Source of the DNA: Blastobasis lacticolella
Lineage: Eukaryota > Arthropoda > Insecta > Lepidoptera > Blastobasidae
Reading direction: 5' to 3'
NCBI GenBank assembly: GCA_905147135.1
Contig: LR990048.1
Span: forward strand, 1,410,563 to 1,474,562
DNA length: 64,000 nucleotides
The position numbers and the translations under genes were made by a program. The notes below the pieces were generated by a model. That model was not told where the DNA came from and made no database searches. It was given only the letters and a program-made list of their open reading frames with translations. This document shows positions 62,823 to 64,000 of this stretch, piece after piece (the stretch's first letter is position 1; every line of letters starts with the position of its first letter).

Positions 62823-64000
62823 CTGTGGTCAAAAATACGAGCCTCTCTCTGTAAAGGGAGCTCAGCAAAGTTCCCAACTACGTTAGGTACTTATTAGGCG
62901 AAATTGGGTAAATTGGCATATTATATAATTTCCTGATTACTTAACAGATTATTCCTAACAATAGTACTTGTTCTATTTTAAGTATGTTCCTACTAGTATG
63001 TAGCCTCAATTCGAAATTGTTAAGGTCTATCAAACGGAAAACGAAATCATTATAAGTGGGAACATAAATAATAAGAACACTAGATATAGGTAGGTAACCT
63101 ACAGTCATCTGCAGTCGATTGTACCGATAATTTTGATAAAATTTACATTACCTACCTAATTTAAAAACAATTATAAATGAAATAAGATTAGCATAGTGCC
63201 TAACCTAGTAGTATGTAGACCTATGTAGTATTTATATACCTACTTATGTATCAATTAAAACAAGCAGGATTATCAATGAAACCCAGTGGTAATACCTAAG
63301 TAGGTATTCATTGAACTTACACGCGTGACGGAAACTGAATGGCGGGAAAACGGAACTGAATCAAACTTTCTGCACTGTCCAAAAGAAATCAATTTGACCT
63401 TGAAAGTTTCCTATGACAAAATTTATGAACAAAGGATAATCGTCCGCTAGGATAATTAAATGCCTGGTTAAAACGTAATTATCTGGAAATATGTTTTATT
63501 TACAATATAAATCACAACTGAAAGAATTGGAACACAAAATAGAATGTCAGATGTGATGACTCATTGAAATTAATTATCGAGAAATTCTGCTTTAAAGGCT
63601 AAAATAGACACAAAATAGGATCAGATCAAGAATACACAAACGTAATACAGACTGTTGTTTAATTAATCATCAAATAAATAGCACACCATAGCCTTAAACT
63701 TAGTAAATTACAACGGCAAGCTAAAAGGCAAGTCACCATTTTGAACGGATGTGAAACGTATTCAACAAAGCATTGTAATAAAGTCTAAGTCATTATGGGA
63801 AAAATAACAGGCGACCACATTATCAGGCGTGTTATTTAGACAAGGAATCAAAGGAATTAGTAGACGCTAGCTCGCATTTATGTACGTAAATGCATTAAAA
63901 CAAGTCGTGATACGTAAGGACATCCACCATTTTATAACGCCTGAGCGCCGCGATATTTTCCCTCATACTGGCTTCAGGAAAACGATCGTGTAAATTTGAC
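62823..64000. other. Right edge, no gene seen
   Basis: AT-rich. A short minus-strand frame (MRENIAALRRYKM...) near 63920-63990 could be a first exon of gene 3, but its donor is weak and it is not claimed. Confidence 0.4.

Noticed and set aside
63920..63990. First exon of gene 3 (MRENIAALRRYKM)
   Set aside because: The donor context is weak and no linking exon was found; left unassigned.

Overview
This is animal, intron-rich nuclear DNA and most likely lepidopteran (moth or butterfly). That placement is inferred from two things: the insect character of the two recognisable genes, and an intronic repeat complement typical of Lepidoptera (tRNA-headed SINEs with GAT-repeat tails, short Helitrons that begin TC and end CTAG between A and T, many TIR-bearing MITEs, Jockey and CR1-group retrotransposons). 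No species is claimed. Nothing prokaryotic is present: no operons, no CRISPR, no Shine-Dalgarno-driven genes.

Three host genes are reconstructed exon by exon with matching splice phases. (1) Minus strand, 20.8 kb down to 0.97 kb: 11 exons encoding the first 570 residues of the deubiquitinase USP7 (MATH domain plus the complete catalytic domain). The C-terminal ubiquitin-like exons lie beyond the left edge. (2) Plus strand, 33.17-48.62 kb: all 13 coding exons of Integrator subunit 13 (INTS13/Asunder), 630 residues. (3) Minus strand, 61.9 kb down to 54.05 kb: the last five exons of a conserved but unnamed protein with a helix-hairpin-helix-like segment and an acidic, low-complexity tail; its 5' end is beyond the right edge. 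USP7 and INTS13 are divergently transcribed and separated by about 12 kb of repeat-rich DNA. INTS13 and gene 3 converge.

The 8.7-kb USP7 intron between exons 6 and 7 carries two non-LTR retrotransposons in tandem, both antisense to USP7: a 5'-truncated Jockey-type element (6.2-8.6 kb) and a CR1-group element (8.8-11.6 kb), each with a long intact reverse transcriptase frame. The USP7-INTS13 spacer holds a broken, GC-rich, gag-only (ORF1) retroelement (25.4-28.1 kb) with no ORF2, a fossil RTE-like reverse transcriptase (28.9-29.7 kb) and a tandem-repeat block (30.6-31.0 kb). Introns contain SINEs, MITEs and Helitrons, listed individually.

The most unusual signal is that partial copies of exon ends, complete with their splice sites, sit in the flanking introns of USP7 (exons 4 and 8) and INTS13 (exons 8, 9, 11 and 12). 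For INTS13 exon 12 this has grown into a five-unit tandem array. One unit keeps an open, phase-compatible reading frame and differs from the presumed main exon mostly at synonymous positions.
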